From positions 27,310 through 91,309 of the forward strand of contig DASZGY010000071.1 in NCBI GenBank assembly GCA_035938395.1: a stretch of DNA of 64,000 bases, written 5' to 3'. This DNA comes from JALZAA01 sp035938395. Lineage in GTDB: Bacteria; Actinomycetota; Acidimicrobiia; IMCC26256; JACDBD01. Below are positions 40,524 through 49,288 of this stretch, in pieces. The stretch's first letter is position 1, and the number at the start of each line of letters is the position of its first letter. The translations under genes and the position numbers were made by a program. The notes under the pieces were generated by a model. The model worked only from the letters and a program-made list of their open reading frames with translations, was not told the origin of the DNA and did no database searches.

Positions 40524-41105
40524 CTACGCCGGCCCGTCGGGGAGGCCGGCGACGCCGGGCTCGCGTTGCACGCCCAGCGAGTTCAGCGCGAAGGCGACCA
40601 TGTGGTACTGGCCTACCAGCATGGGCACCTCGATCAGCTGCCGCTCGTCGTAGCGCGCCGCGAGTGCCGACCACGTGGCATCGGTGATGCACGCGTCGTC
40701 GTGCAGCTCGTCGACGGCGTTGAGGAGCGTCCGGTCGAACGGGGCCCAGCCGGGCGCGTCGGGCCCGGCGACGACGCGGTCGATCTCCTCGTCGGAGATC
40801 TCCACCGCCTTCGCCAGGCGCACGTGCTGCCCCCACTCGTACGGCGCCCGGCATCGCCACGCGGCGCGCAGGATCAGGAGCTCACGATCGCGGGCGGGCA
40901 ACTTGCCGGCGAGCAGCTTGCCCGCGAACGGCATCCACCGGCGGAACAGCCCGGGATGGCGCACGAGCGTGGCGAAGATGTTGACGGCCTCGGCGTTCGG
41001 CAGCCGAACCTCCTCGAGGAGCGCGCTCGTCTCCTGGTTCATCTCGTCGTCACCGAGGGGCGGGATGCGCGGCGTCTGCGGACGTGCCGGTTCGCTCGTG
41101 GTCAT
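40524..41105 (-). CDS. Carboxymuconolactone decarboxylase-like (AhpD fold) protein
   Basis: The 193-residue all-helical protein has the CMD core LPARDRELLILRAAWRCRAPYEWGQHV and a second half with YDERQLIEVPMLVGQYHMVAFALNSLG. The C-x-x-C pair of peroxidase-type AhpD is absent, since only one Cys stands in WRCRAPYEW. This favours the gamma-CMD-like group of unknown substrate. It heads a probable two-gene operon with an SDR. GTG 41114 is an alternative start. Confidence 0.82.
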   Translation of the reverse strand: MTTSEPARPQTPRIPPLGDDEMNQETSALLEEVRLPNAEAVNIFATLVRHPGLFRRWMPFAGKLLAGKLPARDRELLILRAAWRCRAPYEWGQHVRLAKAVEISDEEIDRVVAGPDAPGWAPFDRTLLNAVDELHDDACITDATWSALAARYDERQLIEVPMLVGQYHMVAFALNSLGVQREPGVAGLPDGPA

Positions 41106-41144
41106 CGGCGACACGGTAGATGACGTTTCTTCGCCCCCGCCGTG

Positions 41145-41960
41145 TCAGCGCGTCGATCGACCGCCGGTGTTGCTCCCTCGACCCGCACGTGGGGCGGCGC
41201 GTTCGGAGCGCCGGGCCGGCCGAGGCGTCCGGGAAGACCTGACTTTGATAGGTCGGCGAGCCACCACCGGCGACCCGGATCGCGACGAGCGTGCGGCTGC
41301 CGGTGCGCGGCGCCCCAGCGGAGCGGGCTCGGTTTGCGTGCCCGCCGGTTCCGTCGGCGAGGCCGGCGTCTCGTCGGGCGGCGGAGGCGGCCGGCGCTTG
41401 GGCCGCGCCAAGCGTCCGGCGCTGCGGGGCGGCGGGACGTCGGCGGGCGGGATGCCGCCCAGGGCAGTTCCCGATGCGCCGACGAATCGCGCCAGGGACT
41501 CGCGCGTGAGGTGTTGTGGCAGCGCGGCGACGTTGGCGGGGAGCGACGTGAACCATTGCCGGGCGCTGTGCCGGGCCTCGCGGAAGTACCGCTTGAGGCG
41601 GGGCCCGTAGGCGCCGCCGTGGCTCGCACGCATCGGGTCCGACGCGTCCATCGCGTCGACCATCTCCTCACCCATCAGGACGACGACGCCGAGCATGGTG
41701 ATCGCGCCAAGGCCGAACATCGCCACCGCGAACGCCCGGATCGGCCCGGCCGCCGGCGCGTCCTGCGAGATCTTGGCCAGGACCACGGAACCGCCCACGA
41801 CGCCGAAGGAGATGACGCCGATGCGGCGGAAGGCGCGCTTCTCCGGGTCGGCGTGGCTGCGCTGCCACCACGCAAGGGCGCGAGCGCGGAGACTTGTGCC
41901 TCGTCGCGGCATGTGCGCAAGGTAATGAGCGCGGCGGCGCAATTGGTGGATGGTCGGCAT
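41145..41960 (-). CDS. Membrane protein of unknown function with basic, Pro-rich tail
   Basis: The 271-residue product has a basic N-terminus, two TMs (GVISFGVVGGSVVLAKIS and AFAVAMFGLGAITMLGVVVLMG) and a juxtamembrane region with GPRLKRYFREARHSARQWF. A long disordered tail follows, rich in Pro, Arg and Ser. No family is recognised. ATG 41912 (MPRRGTSL) is an equally good start. The 30-bp gap to the flavin amine oxidase gene upstream leaves little room for a promoter, so the two may be cotranscribed. Confidence 0.55.
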   Translation of the reverse strand: MPTIHQLRRRAHYLAHMPRRGTSLRARALAWWQRSHADPEKRAFRRIGVISFGVVGGSVVLAKISQDAPAAGPIRAFAVAMFGLGAITMLGVVVLMGEEMVDAMDASDPMRASHGGAYGPRLKRYFREARHSARQWFTSLPANVAALPQHLTRESLARFVGASGTALGGIPPADVPPPRSAGRLARPKRRPPPPPDETPASPTEPAGTQTEPAPLGRRAPAAARSSRSGSPVVARRPIKVRSSRTPRPARRSERAAPRAGRGSNTGGRSTR

Positions 41961-41990
41961 CCAGCCGTCGGCGCGGGGGATTTGCGCGCC

Positions 41991-43346
41991 TCAGTCGGCG
42001 GCGAGCACCTCTGCCGCGGCGCGCTCACCGGATCGGATCGCGCCGTCGATGCTGCCGTGCGACACCGTTGCGGTCTCGCTCCCGGCCCAGTGGATGCGGC
42101 CGACGGGCGCGCGCAACGCCCGTCCGAACTGGGTGAGCACCCCGGGAGGCATGTGCGCCATGAAGCACCCGCGCGTCCACCGCTCCTCGGCCCAGTCGAT
42201 CTCCTCGTAGTGCGCCGCGTGCGCGGCGCGCGCCCCGAAGCGTGTCACGAGCGTGTCGAGCACGAGGCGGCGTCGCTGGTCGGGATCCAGGGCGCCGAGG
42301 GTGCGTGCGTACGGGCCGAAGCCGAACGCGGCGAGCACGCCGGGGACGCCCGACCGCGGCGACGCGTCCAGTGTCATCTCGATCTGCGACGACGTCGCGA
42401 CCGACTGACCGTTGAGGCCATCGGTCCGCCAGAACGGCTCGTCGTACATCACCGAGACCTTGAGAATCGATCCCGCCGGCATGCTCTGCACGAGCAGCGC
42501 GCGGTCGACGGGGAGCTGCGGCTCGTAGGTGAGGTGCCCGGAGAGCGTGGGCGGGATGGTGACGATCACCCGGCGGGCCCGTACGTCGGTCCCGTCGCCG
42601 CGCACGACCACGCCGCTGCCGTCCTGGGTGATCGCGCGCACCGGCCGTTCGAGGAGCAGCGCGTCGCCGAGCTCGGCGGCGACGCGGTCGGCCATCGTCT
42701 GCGCGCCGCCCGTCACGCGGTCCTGCTGGTAGCCGCCCTCGACCGACAGCAAGCGGTTGAGCCCGTTCGCCGACCGGATGAGATAGAGGACATGTAGCAG
42801 CGACACCTCGGCGGGGTCGCAGTTGAAGAGGCCGCGGACGGCGGAGGCGAGCAGCCCCTGTCCGTCGCGGGCCGGCACGGTGGCGGTGTCGATCCAGTGG
42901 GCGGCGCTGCGCGCGTCCCACGCCTTGGCCCGGCGTGCCGTCCACGGCTCGTCGAGCGGCACTCGCTTGGCCATGGCATCCAGGCGCGCCATCCCGAGCG
43001 ACAGGCTGGCGAGTGCGATGGGGTTGATCGGGGGGATGAGGCCGCCGAAGCGCTTCACCGCGTCTCGCCCGGCAAAGACGGTCTCGCCCTCGTTCCATGT
43101 GGGATACGTGGTGACGCCGAGCTCGGCCGCGAGCGCGTAGGCGCGGTCCTGCCCGGGGCCGAGCCAGGTGCCGCCGATGTCGACAGGTGTGCCGTCCGGC
43201 GCGGGACGGGTCCACACGCGCCCGCCGACTCGGTCGCGCGCCTCGAGCACGATCGCCGCGGCGCCGGCCTGGGTGAGACGCCGCGCGGCGGTCAGACCCG
43301 CGTAGCCGGCGCCGATCACGCACACGTCGGCGTCGAGGTCGGCCAC
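41991..43346 (-). CDS. Flavin monoamine oxidase family protein
   Basis: The 451-residue product has an N-terminal FAD-binding Rossmann motif CVIGAGYAGLTAARRL, VLEARDRVGGRVWT, GGTWLGPGQ, and C-terminal HWAGSETATVSHGSIDGAIRSGERAA, the conserved FAD contact of amine oxidases. It oxidises a primary or polyamine substrate to an aldehyde with hydrogen peroxide release. GTG 43346 is placed just before DLDADVCVIGAG as in family members; GTG 43382 is possible. No aldehyde dehydrogenase is adjacent. Confidence 0.9.
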   Translation of the reverse strand: MADLDADVCVIGAGYAGLTAARRLTQAGAAAIVLEARDRVGGRVWTRPAPDGTPVDIGGTWLGPGQDRAYALAAELGVTTYPTWNEGETVFAGRDAVKRFGGLIPPINPIALASLSLGMARLDAMAKRVPLDEPWTARRAKAWDARSAAHWIDTATVPARDGQGLLASAVRGLFNCDPAEVSLLHVLYLIRSANGLNRLLSVEGGYQQDRVTGGAQTMADRVAAELGDALLLERPVRAITQDGSGVVVRGDGTDVRARRVIVTIPPTLSGHLTYEPQLPVDRALLVQSMPAGSILKVSVMYDEPFWRTDGLNGQSVATSSQIEMTLDASPRSGVPGVLAAFGFGPYARTLGALDPDQRRRLVLDTLVTRFGARAAHAAHYEEIDWAEERWTRGCFMAHMPPGVLTQFGRALRAPVGRIHWAGSETATVSHGSIDGAIRSGERAAAEVLAAD

Positions 43347-43462
43347 CGCGAGGACGCTACCGGTGAGCGAAAGCACCGGCACGGGAGGAATGGCGGTGCA
43401 GTGCTGCTCGACGCCTGATGACCTGAGGCGGCGGCCGCCCGTTAGCGTGGTGGCTTCGAGCG

Positions 43463-44350
43463 ATGCCCGGAATCCCGCCGCTCGCGTCGCTCCTCGCCGG
43501 AGGTCTCATGGAAGCCACATCGCGCCCGGGCGGTCTCGCTCGGTGGTGCGCGACGAAGGTGGACCGTGCCCGAGCTCGGCTCGGCCTCACGTGGCGCGGG
43601 GTTTGCGCCCTGGCTGCGGCCGTCGTGGCGCTGGTCGCCGCGGTGACCGTGCTCGGTGGCGTGGCGGAGGACGTGATCCGGCACAACGGTCTTGCGAGCA
43701 GTGACGCCGCCCACCTCAGGCTCTTCACCGACCACCGCCCGGACCTCCTGGTCAACGCCGCTCGCGTCGTCACCGACCTCGGCGGCGTGTTCGTGCTCGC
43801 GCTCATCGCCGTCGCCGCCGGCCTCCTGTTGTGGTACCGGGGCGTCCCCCTCGTCGCCGCCGCCGCACCTGCGTTTGCGCTCGGCGTGGGAGCCACGCTC
43901 GCGGACATCGGCAAACAGGCCGTCGATCGTGCTCGGCCCGGGGTCGGGTTTCGCTTGATCGCGCAAGGCGAGCCGTCGTTCCCATCCGGCCACGCCACCG
44001 ACAGCGCCGCCGTGTTCTTGACGCTCGGGCTCGTCCTCGCCGTCTTCGTGCTCAGGCGCCCGCTGGCCCGGCTCGCGACCATGACGGCGAGCGGCCTCCT
44101 CGTGGCGGCCATCGGCGTCACCCGACTCGTGCTCGGCGTGCACTGGCCGACGGACGTGCTGGCGGGATGGGCGCTCGGCGCGACGGCCGCCCTCACGGTG
44201 ACCATCGCCGCCACGCTCGTCACACGGGCGGTGCCGCCCGGGTCTCAGCCGGCCGACGGTCGGGCTCGGCGGGCGGCGCACGGCCTCGGTCAGCTGCTCA
44301 CCGCCGCAAGGTCTCCGGCTCAACGCGAGGAGAAGCTCCGAGCCGCATAG
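43463..44350 (+). CDS. PAP2-family phosphatase, membrane-bound
   Basis: The 295-residue product has about six TMs and the three PAP2 motifs: KQAVDRARP, PSGHATDSA and the third with RLVLGVHWPTDVLAG (catalytic His). It dephosphorylates a lipid phosphate such as phosphatidate, undecaprenyl diphosphate or PGP on the outer membrane face. ATG 43463 or 43508 may be the start. The C-terminal 45 residues are soluble and basic. Followed by tatA on the same strand after 46 bases. Confidence 0.88.
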   Translation: MPGIPPLASLLAGGLMEATSRPGGLARWCATKVDRARARLGLTWRGVCALAAAVVALVAAVTVLGGVAEDVIRHNGLASSDAAHLRLFTDHRPDLLVNAARVVTDLGGVFVLALIAVAAGLLLWYRGVPLVAAAAPAFALGVGATLADIGKQAVDRARPGVGFRLIAQGEPSFPSGHATDSAAVFLTLGLVLAVFVLRRPLARLATMTASGLLVAAIGVTRLVLGVHWPTDVLAGWALGATAALTVTIAATLVTRAVPPGSQPADGRARRAAHGLGQLLTAARSPAQREEKLRAA

Positions 44351-44382
44351 GTCGCGACTCCGCCGACGCGGCGTCGCGTGGG

Positions 44383-44388
44383 TACCCT
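44383..44388 (+). promoter_or_regulatory. -10 box TACCCT of the tatA-like gene
   Basis: TACCCT ends 8 bases before GTG 44397 with no Shine-Dalgarno. Confidence 0.38.
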
Positions 44389-44396
44389 CGCGCGGA

Positions 44397-44693
44397 GTGG
44401 AAGGCCTGTTCGCGCCCTGGCACCTCTTGATCGTGTTCGTCGTGGCGCTGCTCGTCTTCGGGCCGTCCAAGCTCCCGGAGATGGGCCGTCAAATCGGCCG
44501 CGGGATGGCCGAGTTCCGGAAGTTCCGTGACTCGTTCGACGGCGAACTCAGAGGCTTCCTCGGCCACGACGAGCACCACGAGGACGAGGAGCCCAAGCCA
44601 TCGGGCGGTGAGCTCCCGCCGGCCCAGACCGACAGGAAGCCCCCGCCGGCCGATACCGGCGGGAGGCCCCCGTTGCCGGAAGGTCGCGACTAG
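44397..44693 (+). CDS. tatA: Sec-independent translocase component TatA/TatB-like
   Basis: The 98-residue product has the TatA/B plan: N-terminal TM (PWHLLIVFVVALLVFGPSKLPEMG, here starting WHLLIVFVVALL), the FGPSKLPE hinge, and an amphipathic helix (GRQIGRGMAEFRKFRDSF), then a Pro-rich acidic tail. It forms the pore or adaptor of the twin-arginine system. No tatC is nearby. A perfect 8-bp hairpin lies in the last codons (44642-44663), possibly a terminator overlapping the gene. Confidence 0.85.
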   Translation: MEGLFAPWHLLIVFVVALLVFGPSKLPEMGRQIGRGMAEFRKFRDSFDGELRGFLGHDEHHEDEEPKPSGGELPPAQTDRKPPPADTGGRPPLPEGRD

Positions 44694-44699
44694 CGGGCG

Positions 44700-45278
44700 T
44701 CAGTAGCCGGAGCCGCCGCTGCTCGCGGTCGTGGCCGTGGTCGATCCGCCGCTCCCTGTGCTTCCGCCGACCTTCACCACGTGCCAGATGCCGCCGAAGC
44801 TGTTGATGCCTTCGCCGTTGGTGGTTCCCGCCGACGCGTCACCCTGGAAGGTGTAGACGGGTGCGCCGTTGATCGTGACCTGCGTGCCCATGACGGCGAC
44901 GTTCTTCACGCCGGAACCGGTTGCCTTGGTCGTCCCTGCGGGTAGCGACACCGGCGGCCAGACCGTCTGGCACATGCCCGTGCACGGAACCTGCTGGCTC
45001 CCGTTCGTGAGCGTGTAGACGGTCTTGCCCGTGCTGTCGACCGCGATCGTGCCGAGCGTCGAGCTGTTGGCCGTCTTGACGGCTGCCGCTGCTGCAGCTC
45101 CCTTCGACGTCGTGGTCGTCGTCTTCTTCGACGAGCTGGAGCTCGAGCCCCCGCACGCCGCCAGTGCGATCACCGCGGCGGCGCCCAGGGCGACGAACGC
45201 GGAGACCCGCGCCTTCCGAGCGCGGGTTGGGGAACGGCGCGGCACCCTTGCGCCGGCACCTGCTGTTCCGTAGTGCAT
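44700..45278 (-). CDS. Lipoprotein of the secreted-repeat (COG4315) family
   Basis: The 192-residue product has a lipoprotein signal with lipobox LAAC, a Ser/Thr/Lys-rich linker and two repeats of the COG4315 type: STLGTIAVDSTGKTVYTLTN, PCTGMCQTVWPPVSLPAG and TINGAPVYTFQGD, ending FGGIWHVVKVGG. The two cysteines of PCTGMC are conserved in the family. The function is unknown; proteins of this type are cell-surface. ATG 45278 follows GAAAGGAAAA. Confidence 0.85.
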   Translation of the reverse strand: MHYGTAGAGARVPRRSPTRARKARVSAFVALGAAAVIALAACGGSSSSSSKKTTTTTSKGAAAAAAVKTANSSTLGTIAVDSTGKTVYTLTNGSQQVPCTGMCQTVWPPVSLPAGTTKATGSGVKNVAVMGTQVTINGAPVYTFQGDASAGTTNGEGINSFGGIWHVVKVGGSTGSGGSTTATTASSGGSGY

Positions 45279-45505
45279 GGTTTTCCTTTCGCTGCGATTT
45301 CTTGGACGCCAGGAACTACGGCGCCGCTCGCCCACAGGATTGCCCTGACCCACGGCCGCGTCTACGCCGGGGTCCATCTTGATGGTGAATACGTCCCTTC
45401 GGGTGCAATCGAACGCCTTCGTCGGCTTTGGGAAGCCCCCACGGCCACGTCGGTGGGGCCGACCATGGCGTCGCCGTCCACGCCGGCCGTGAAGTCCTAC
45501 ACGTA

Positions 45506-45511
45506 CGATCC
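45506..45511 (+). promoter_or_regulatory. -10 box TACGAT, leaderless promoter
   Basis: TACGAT ends 5 bases before ATG 45517. Confidence 0.38.
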
Positions 45512-45516
45512 CGTCC

Positions 45517-46688
45517 ATGACGGCGGATCTCGCGACCGAGCAACTCATCGAGACCGCATGCGAGCAGACGGGACTCGACGACTTCGGCGCTGACACCTTT
45601 CGGCTCGGGCTCGACCGCCTCGTCGACGGACTGAACAACGAGTCGCACCTCAACGAGGTCGGCGAGGTGATGGCGCCGATGACCGTGCTCGGTCACCTGA
45701 CGAACCGCTTGCAGGTGACCGACTGGCACCGACGGTATCCCGAGATCGGCGCGGCCGACGTCACGCCTCCGATTGTCATGATCGGCATGGGACGCACCGG
45801 CCGACGATCCTGCACGACCTGTTCGGCCAGGATCCGGCCAATCGCGTCCCACGCACATGGGAGGTAGACCATCCGTCCCCGCCGCCCGAGTCGGCCACGT
45901 ACGAGACGGATCCGCGTATCGCCGAATCGCAGGCGGGGATCGACCTCGCGTACGAGATGCGCCCCGAGCTGCGGTCGATGCACCCGATGGGCGCGCGTCT
46001 CGGCCAGGAGTGCATCGTGATCACGGGCGGCGAGCTCGCCAGCGCCATTTTCAACAGCCAGTTCCGTCTGCCGTCGTACCTCCACTGGGTCACGAGCGAG
46101 GCCGACATGGCGCCGGCGTACCGGTGGCACCGGCAGTTCCTGCAGCTGCTCCAGTGGCGCAACCCGGGCGGTCGCTGGGTCCTCAAGACGGGTGCCCATC
46201 TGTGGGCACTGCCCGACCTGCTGGCCGAGTACCCGGACGCGCTCGTCGTCCAGACCCATCGCGACCCTCTGCGCGTCATCGCGTCGCTGTCGTCCTTGTT
46301 CGCTGTCGTGCAGGCGACTGCAAGCAACGACGTGTCGATGGCGGACGTCGCCGCCGAATGGGGCGACCCGGTGCTCGACGCGCTCGACCGCTCGGTGACG
46401 GCGCGCGAAGAGGGCACGATCCCGGCCGACCGGGTCGTCGACGTGCACTACGGCGCGTTCATGGCCGACCCGTTCGCCAGCATCCGCTCGATCTACGACC
46501 GGCTCGGCACCGAGCTCACGGCGGACGCCGAAGCCCGCATGCGTCGCTACCTTGCCGAGAACCGAGCCGACAAACACGGCGCCCACGAGTATTCGTTTGC
46601 GGACACGGGCCTCGACGCCGGCGCGGTGCGTGACCGCGCCCGCCGGTACACGGAGTATTTCGACGTGCAGTCGGAGGCGGCCCCGTGA
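45517..46688 (+). pseudogene. Sulfotransferase family gene with a -1 frameshift in the PAPS-binding loop
   Basis: Codons from 45517 encode PPIVMIGMGRTG and then run into an unrelated tail ending at 45867. The next frame gives TILHDLFGQDP, then VPRTWEVDHP and the rest of a sulfotransferase to TGA 46688 (VLKTGAHLWALPDLLAEYPDA, VVQTHRDPLRVIASLSS). Inserting one base at about 45802 restores the expected GMGRTGTTILHDL loop and one 390-residue protein. Either the gene is broken or the base was lost in sequencing. The 3' part alone lacks the cofactor loop and would be inactive. Confidence 0.8.
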
Positions 46689-46759
46689 AATCGTCGCCGC
46701 GCTCACCTACGATCAAGCCGGGCGCGGCGACCGACGCCGCGGCGGGCCAGGGAGGAACG

Positions 46760-47164
46760 ATGACCGAGCATCCGAACGTGGCGCGCGTGCGCGCCGCCTA
46801 CGCAGCCTTCGGCAAGTCAGATCTGAACGGCGCGCTCGCCGACCTCGCCGTCGACGCAGTGTTCCACTTCACGGGCGAGGGGCCCAACAGCGGCGACCAC
46901 AAGGGCCGCGACGCCATCGAGTCCGCGCTCATCACGAACTACGAGCTCACGGGCGGCACCCAGAAGCTCGACATCCACAGCATCTTCGCCGACGACCAGC
47001 ACGCGGTCGTCTCGCTGCGCGAGACGGCGACCCGATCCGACGGCGCCACGCTGGACGTCGAGGAGGCGCACATCCTCTCGATCGACGCCGAGGGGAAGAT
47101 CACGGACCTGTGGGACGTGTCTGTCGATCCCGAGGAGCACGACCGCTTCTTCGACGGTCGCTGA
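46760..47164 (+). CDS. SnoaL-like (NTF2 superfamily) protein
   Basis: The 134-residue product starts at ATG 46760 after GGAGG. It has the NTF2/SnoaL pattern: NVARVRAAYAAFGKSDLNGALADLAVDAVFHF (starting helix and first strand), GRDAIESALI, HSIFADDQHAVV, ITDLWDVSVDPEEHDRFF. Members are cyclases, isomerases or binding proteins; no specific role can be named. It follows the sulfotransferase gene by 71 bases. Confidence 0.85.
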   Translation: MTEHPNVARVRAAYAAFGKSDLNGALADLAVDAVFHFTGEGPNSGDHKGRDAIESALITNYELTGGTQKLDIHSIFADDQHAVVSLRETATRSDGATLDVEEAHILSIDAEGKITDLWDVSVDPEEHDRFFDGR

Positions 47165-47185
47165 GCTGCTCGCTCGCGTCTTACC

Positions 47186-47563
47186 TCAGCAGCCGTCGCC
47201 CGCCCACGGCCCGGTGCCCTGCCACTGGTAGAGGGCCCAGGCCATGTCGTCCTGCAGGGTGGGGCTGGCCGTGCTCGGGTCGACGCCGACGAGATCCCGG
47301 GCGCCGATGTGGTTTGCGGTGGCGTCCCACGTTCCCTGCAGGAACTGGTACGCGCCGCGGTACTGACCGCCGGGTGAGAGGGCTTGGTAGTTCCCGCCCG
47401 ACTCCACCCCGCGCACGCACGTGAGGAACGGATCGTTGTGATGGCCGCTGAGCGACCCGTTCGACCCGGGAGCGAAGCAGCCGGCTGCGAAGAGAGCCGC
47501 CGCGACGATCACCGCCGCCAGGTAGCGGCGTGAGGGCGCACCGGGACGCGCGCGTCGAGACAC
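47186..47563 (-). CDS. Rpf-like transglycosylase lipoprotein
   Basis: The 125-residue product has a lipoprotein signal with lipobox AAGC and a resuscitation-promoting-factor/transglycosylase-like core: FLTCVRGVESGGNYQALSPGG (catalytic Glu in RGVESGG), YRGAYQFLQGTWDATANHIG, DMAWALYQWQGTGPWAG, with two Cys closing the fold. It probably cleaves glycan strands of the wall. GTG 47563 is used. It is shorter than classical Rpf proteins and has no LysM or G5 domain. Confidence 0.85.
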   Translation of the reverse strand: MSRRARPGAPSRRYLAAVIVAAALFAAGCFAPGSNGSLSGHHNDPFLTCVRGVESGGNYQALSPGGQYRGAYQFLQGTWDATANHIGARDLVGVDPSTASPTLQDDMAWALYQWQGTGPWAGDGC

Positions 47564-47627
47564 AGCGGGAAGAACCGGAATAGCTCAACGGTAGTGGTTG
47601 GCCTCGGCCGGCCCGCGGACCCTCCGA

Positions 47628-48830
47628 TCAGGCGGTGGCGTGCCGGGCGGGCGTGAACTGCACCGGCAGGTGCTTGGGGCCGGAGATGAAGTTGGAAGCC
47701 AGCCACTCGGCGGGGCCGGCGGGGGAGATGTCGGGGAGCCGGGTGAGCAGCTCGCGCAACAGCGCCTGGATCTCGACGCGGGCGATGTGCGAGCCGAGGC
47801 AGAAATGCGGCCCGCCGCCGCCGAATGCGATGTGTTCGTTCGGCGCGCGTCCGACGTCGAACCGGTCGGGCTCGACGAAGGCGCGCTCGTCGCGGTTGGC
47901 GGAGCCGTAGTACATGACGACCTTGTCGCCCGTCGCGACCGGCGTGCCCGCGAGCTCGCAATCCTGCGTGGCGGTGCGGCGCATGTAGATCACCGGGCTC
48001 ACCCAGCGCAGCATCTCGTCCACCGCGCTCGGGAGCATGGTGTCGAGGTCGTCCTGGAGGCGGCGGCGCTCGTCGGGATGGTCGAACAGCGCGACGAGGC
48101 CACCGCCGACGAGGTTGCGGGTGGTGTCGCCGCCGGCGTCGATGAGCAGCAGGAAGAACAGGTTGAAGTCGATGTCGTCGAGCCGCTCCCCGTCGACCTC
48201 GGCGCCGAGGATCCGGCTCGCCAGATCGTCACTTGGGTGCGCGCGCTTGTCCTCCGCGACTTGGTGCGCGTAGTTGAACATCTCGATGATCGCGTTCAGA
48301 CCCGCGCCCGGCGGCACGGTGTCGGGCGCGGCGTGGATGGTCTCGGTGAGGTGATACAGCCGGCGCCCGTCGTCGAGCGGGATGCCCAGCAGCTCGGCGA
48401 TCACGAACGAGGGCATCTCGCCCGCGATGTCGGTGACGGCGTCGCACTCGCCCCGCTCGATCACGGCGTCGATGATCTCGGCGGCGAGCTCGTCGATGCG
48501 CAGCCGCAGCCGTTCCGCCGCCCGGGGCGTGAACTGGCTGTTGATGATGCGCCGCAGCCGCGTGTGACGCGGCGGGTCCGACGTGATCATCATCTGGTGA
48601 CCGCCGAAGTCGATGTTCGCGAAGTCGGGGATCATGATCGTCGGTACCGACGAGTAATGGTCCGGATCGCGCCCGACGTCCCGCACGTCGTCGTACCTCG
48701 TGACGGCCCAGAACCCGGGGCCGTCCGGCTCCGGATGGCGGTACACCGGTGCGTTGTCTCGCAACCAGCGGAACTGCTCGTGGGGCTGGCCGACGGCGAA
48801 CGACGCCGGATCGAGCAGGTCGATGTTCAC
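47628..48830 (-). CDS. Cytochrome P450 (last gene of the HpnA/HpnO-like operon)
   Basis: The 400-residue P450 has the canonical I-helix DAGGDTTRNL (231-240), K-helix E272-M-L-R275, and heme loop FGGGGPHFCLG with Cys344. All catalytic features are intact, unlike the P450 at 11871. It starts with ATG 48830, overlapping the stop of the small upstream gene by 4 bp, as part of a tight four-gene chain with an HpnA-like reductase and a class III aminotransferase. It likely hydroxylates the lipid or product handled by those enzymes (inference). Confidence 0.93.
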   Translation of the reverse strand: MNIDLLDPASFAVGQPHEQFRWLRDNAPVYRHPEPDGPGFWAVTRYDDVRDVGRDPDHYSSVPTIMIPDFANIDFGGHQMMITSDPPRHTRLRRIINSQFTPRAAERLRLRIDELAAEIIDAVIERGECDAVTDIAGEMPSFVIAELLGIPLDDGRRLYHLTETIHAAPDTVPPGAGLNAIIEMFNYAHQVAEDKRAHPSDDLASRILGAEVDGERLDDIDFNLFFLLLIDAGGDTTRNLVGGGLVALFDHPDERRRLQDDLDTMLPSAVDEMLRWVSPVIYMRRTATQDCELAGTPVATGDKVVMYYGSANRDERAFVEPDRFDVGRAPNEHIAFGGGGPHFCLGSHIARVEIQALLRELLTRLPDISPAGPAEWLASNFISGPKHLPVQFTPARHATA

Positions 48831-49285
48831 GCCGACGGGATCGCGAACAACGCCGTGATCTTGTCGATCGTCTCCTGCTCGGTGGGAGTGACCGTTTTCG
48901 CTGCGGCCGCGACCGCCTTGGCGACGTCGACGAACCAGCCGGCGACCTGCGCAGCCTCTTCGTTCGGGAGCTTGCGCAATGCGGTCGCGGCTCCCCCGAG
49001 GTCGGCGAGCGATGCTTCGATGACCTGGTCGAGGTTCGCCACTTGATGCTCGCGGGCGTTGTGGCGCGCCTCCTTGCCTTCCGCCTCCTTGGCGATCTCG
49101 GCGATGAGCTCGTCGGCCGGCCCGCCCGCGGGCGGATGGGCGATGGTGCGGGCGCTGGCGCTCGCTTCCTTGACCATCGAGATCGGCCCGTGCTCACCCG
49201 CCGCGAACAGGGCCAGCGTCACCAGCAACGGCGCCTCGGTGAGCGCCTTCCACTCGTCGTCCGTGAACGCCGACTTGTCGGTCAT
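48827..49285 (-). CDS. Unknown 152-residue protein in the HpnA/HpnO-like operon
   Basis: The 152-residue helical protein opens FTDDEWKALTEAPLLVTLAL, contains HGPISMVKEASASARTIA, and ends with an amphipathic helix and QETIDKITALFAIP. It has no signal peptide or TM. Proteins with the FTxEEWxxLxxAP start occur widely in Actinobacteria as hypothetical proteins. It is 3 bases after the aminotransferase gene and overlaps the P450 gene by 4 bp, so it is produced together with them. Confidence 0.72.
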   Translation of the reverse strand: MTDKSAFTDDEWKALTEAPLLVTLALFAAGEHGPISMVKEASASARTIAHPPAGGPADELIAEIAKEAEGKEARHNAREHQVANLDQVIEASLADLGGAATALRKLPNEEAAQVAGWFVDVAKAVAAAAKTVTPTEQETIDKITALFAIPSA

Positions 49286-49288
49286 GCG

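Noticed and set aside
47578..47627. tRNA-like string GGAATAGCTCAACGGTAG
   Set aside because: It looks like a D-arm, but the gap is only 64 bases and there is no anticodon stem, T-arm (GGTTCGA) or acceptor pairing.
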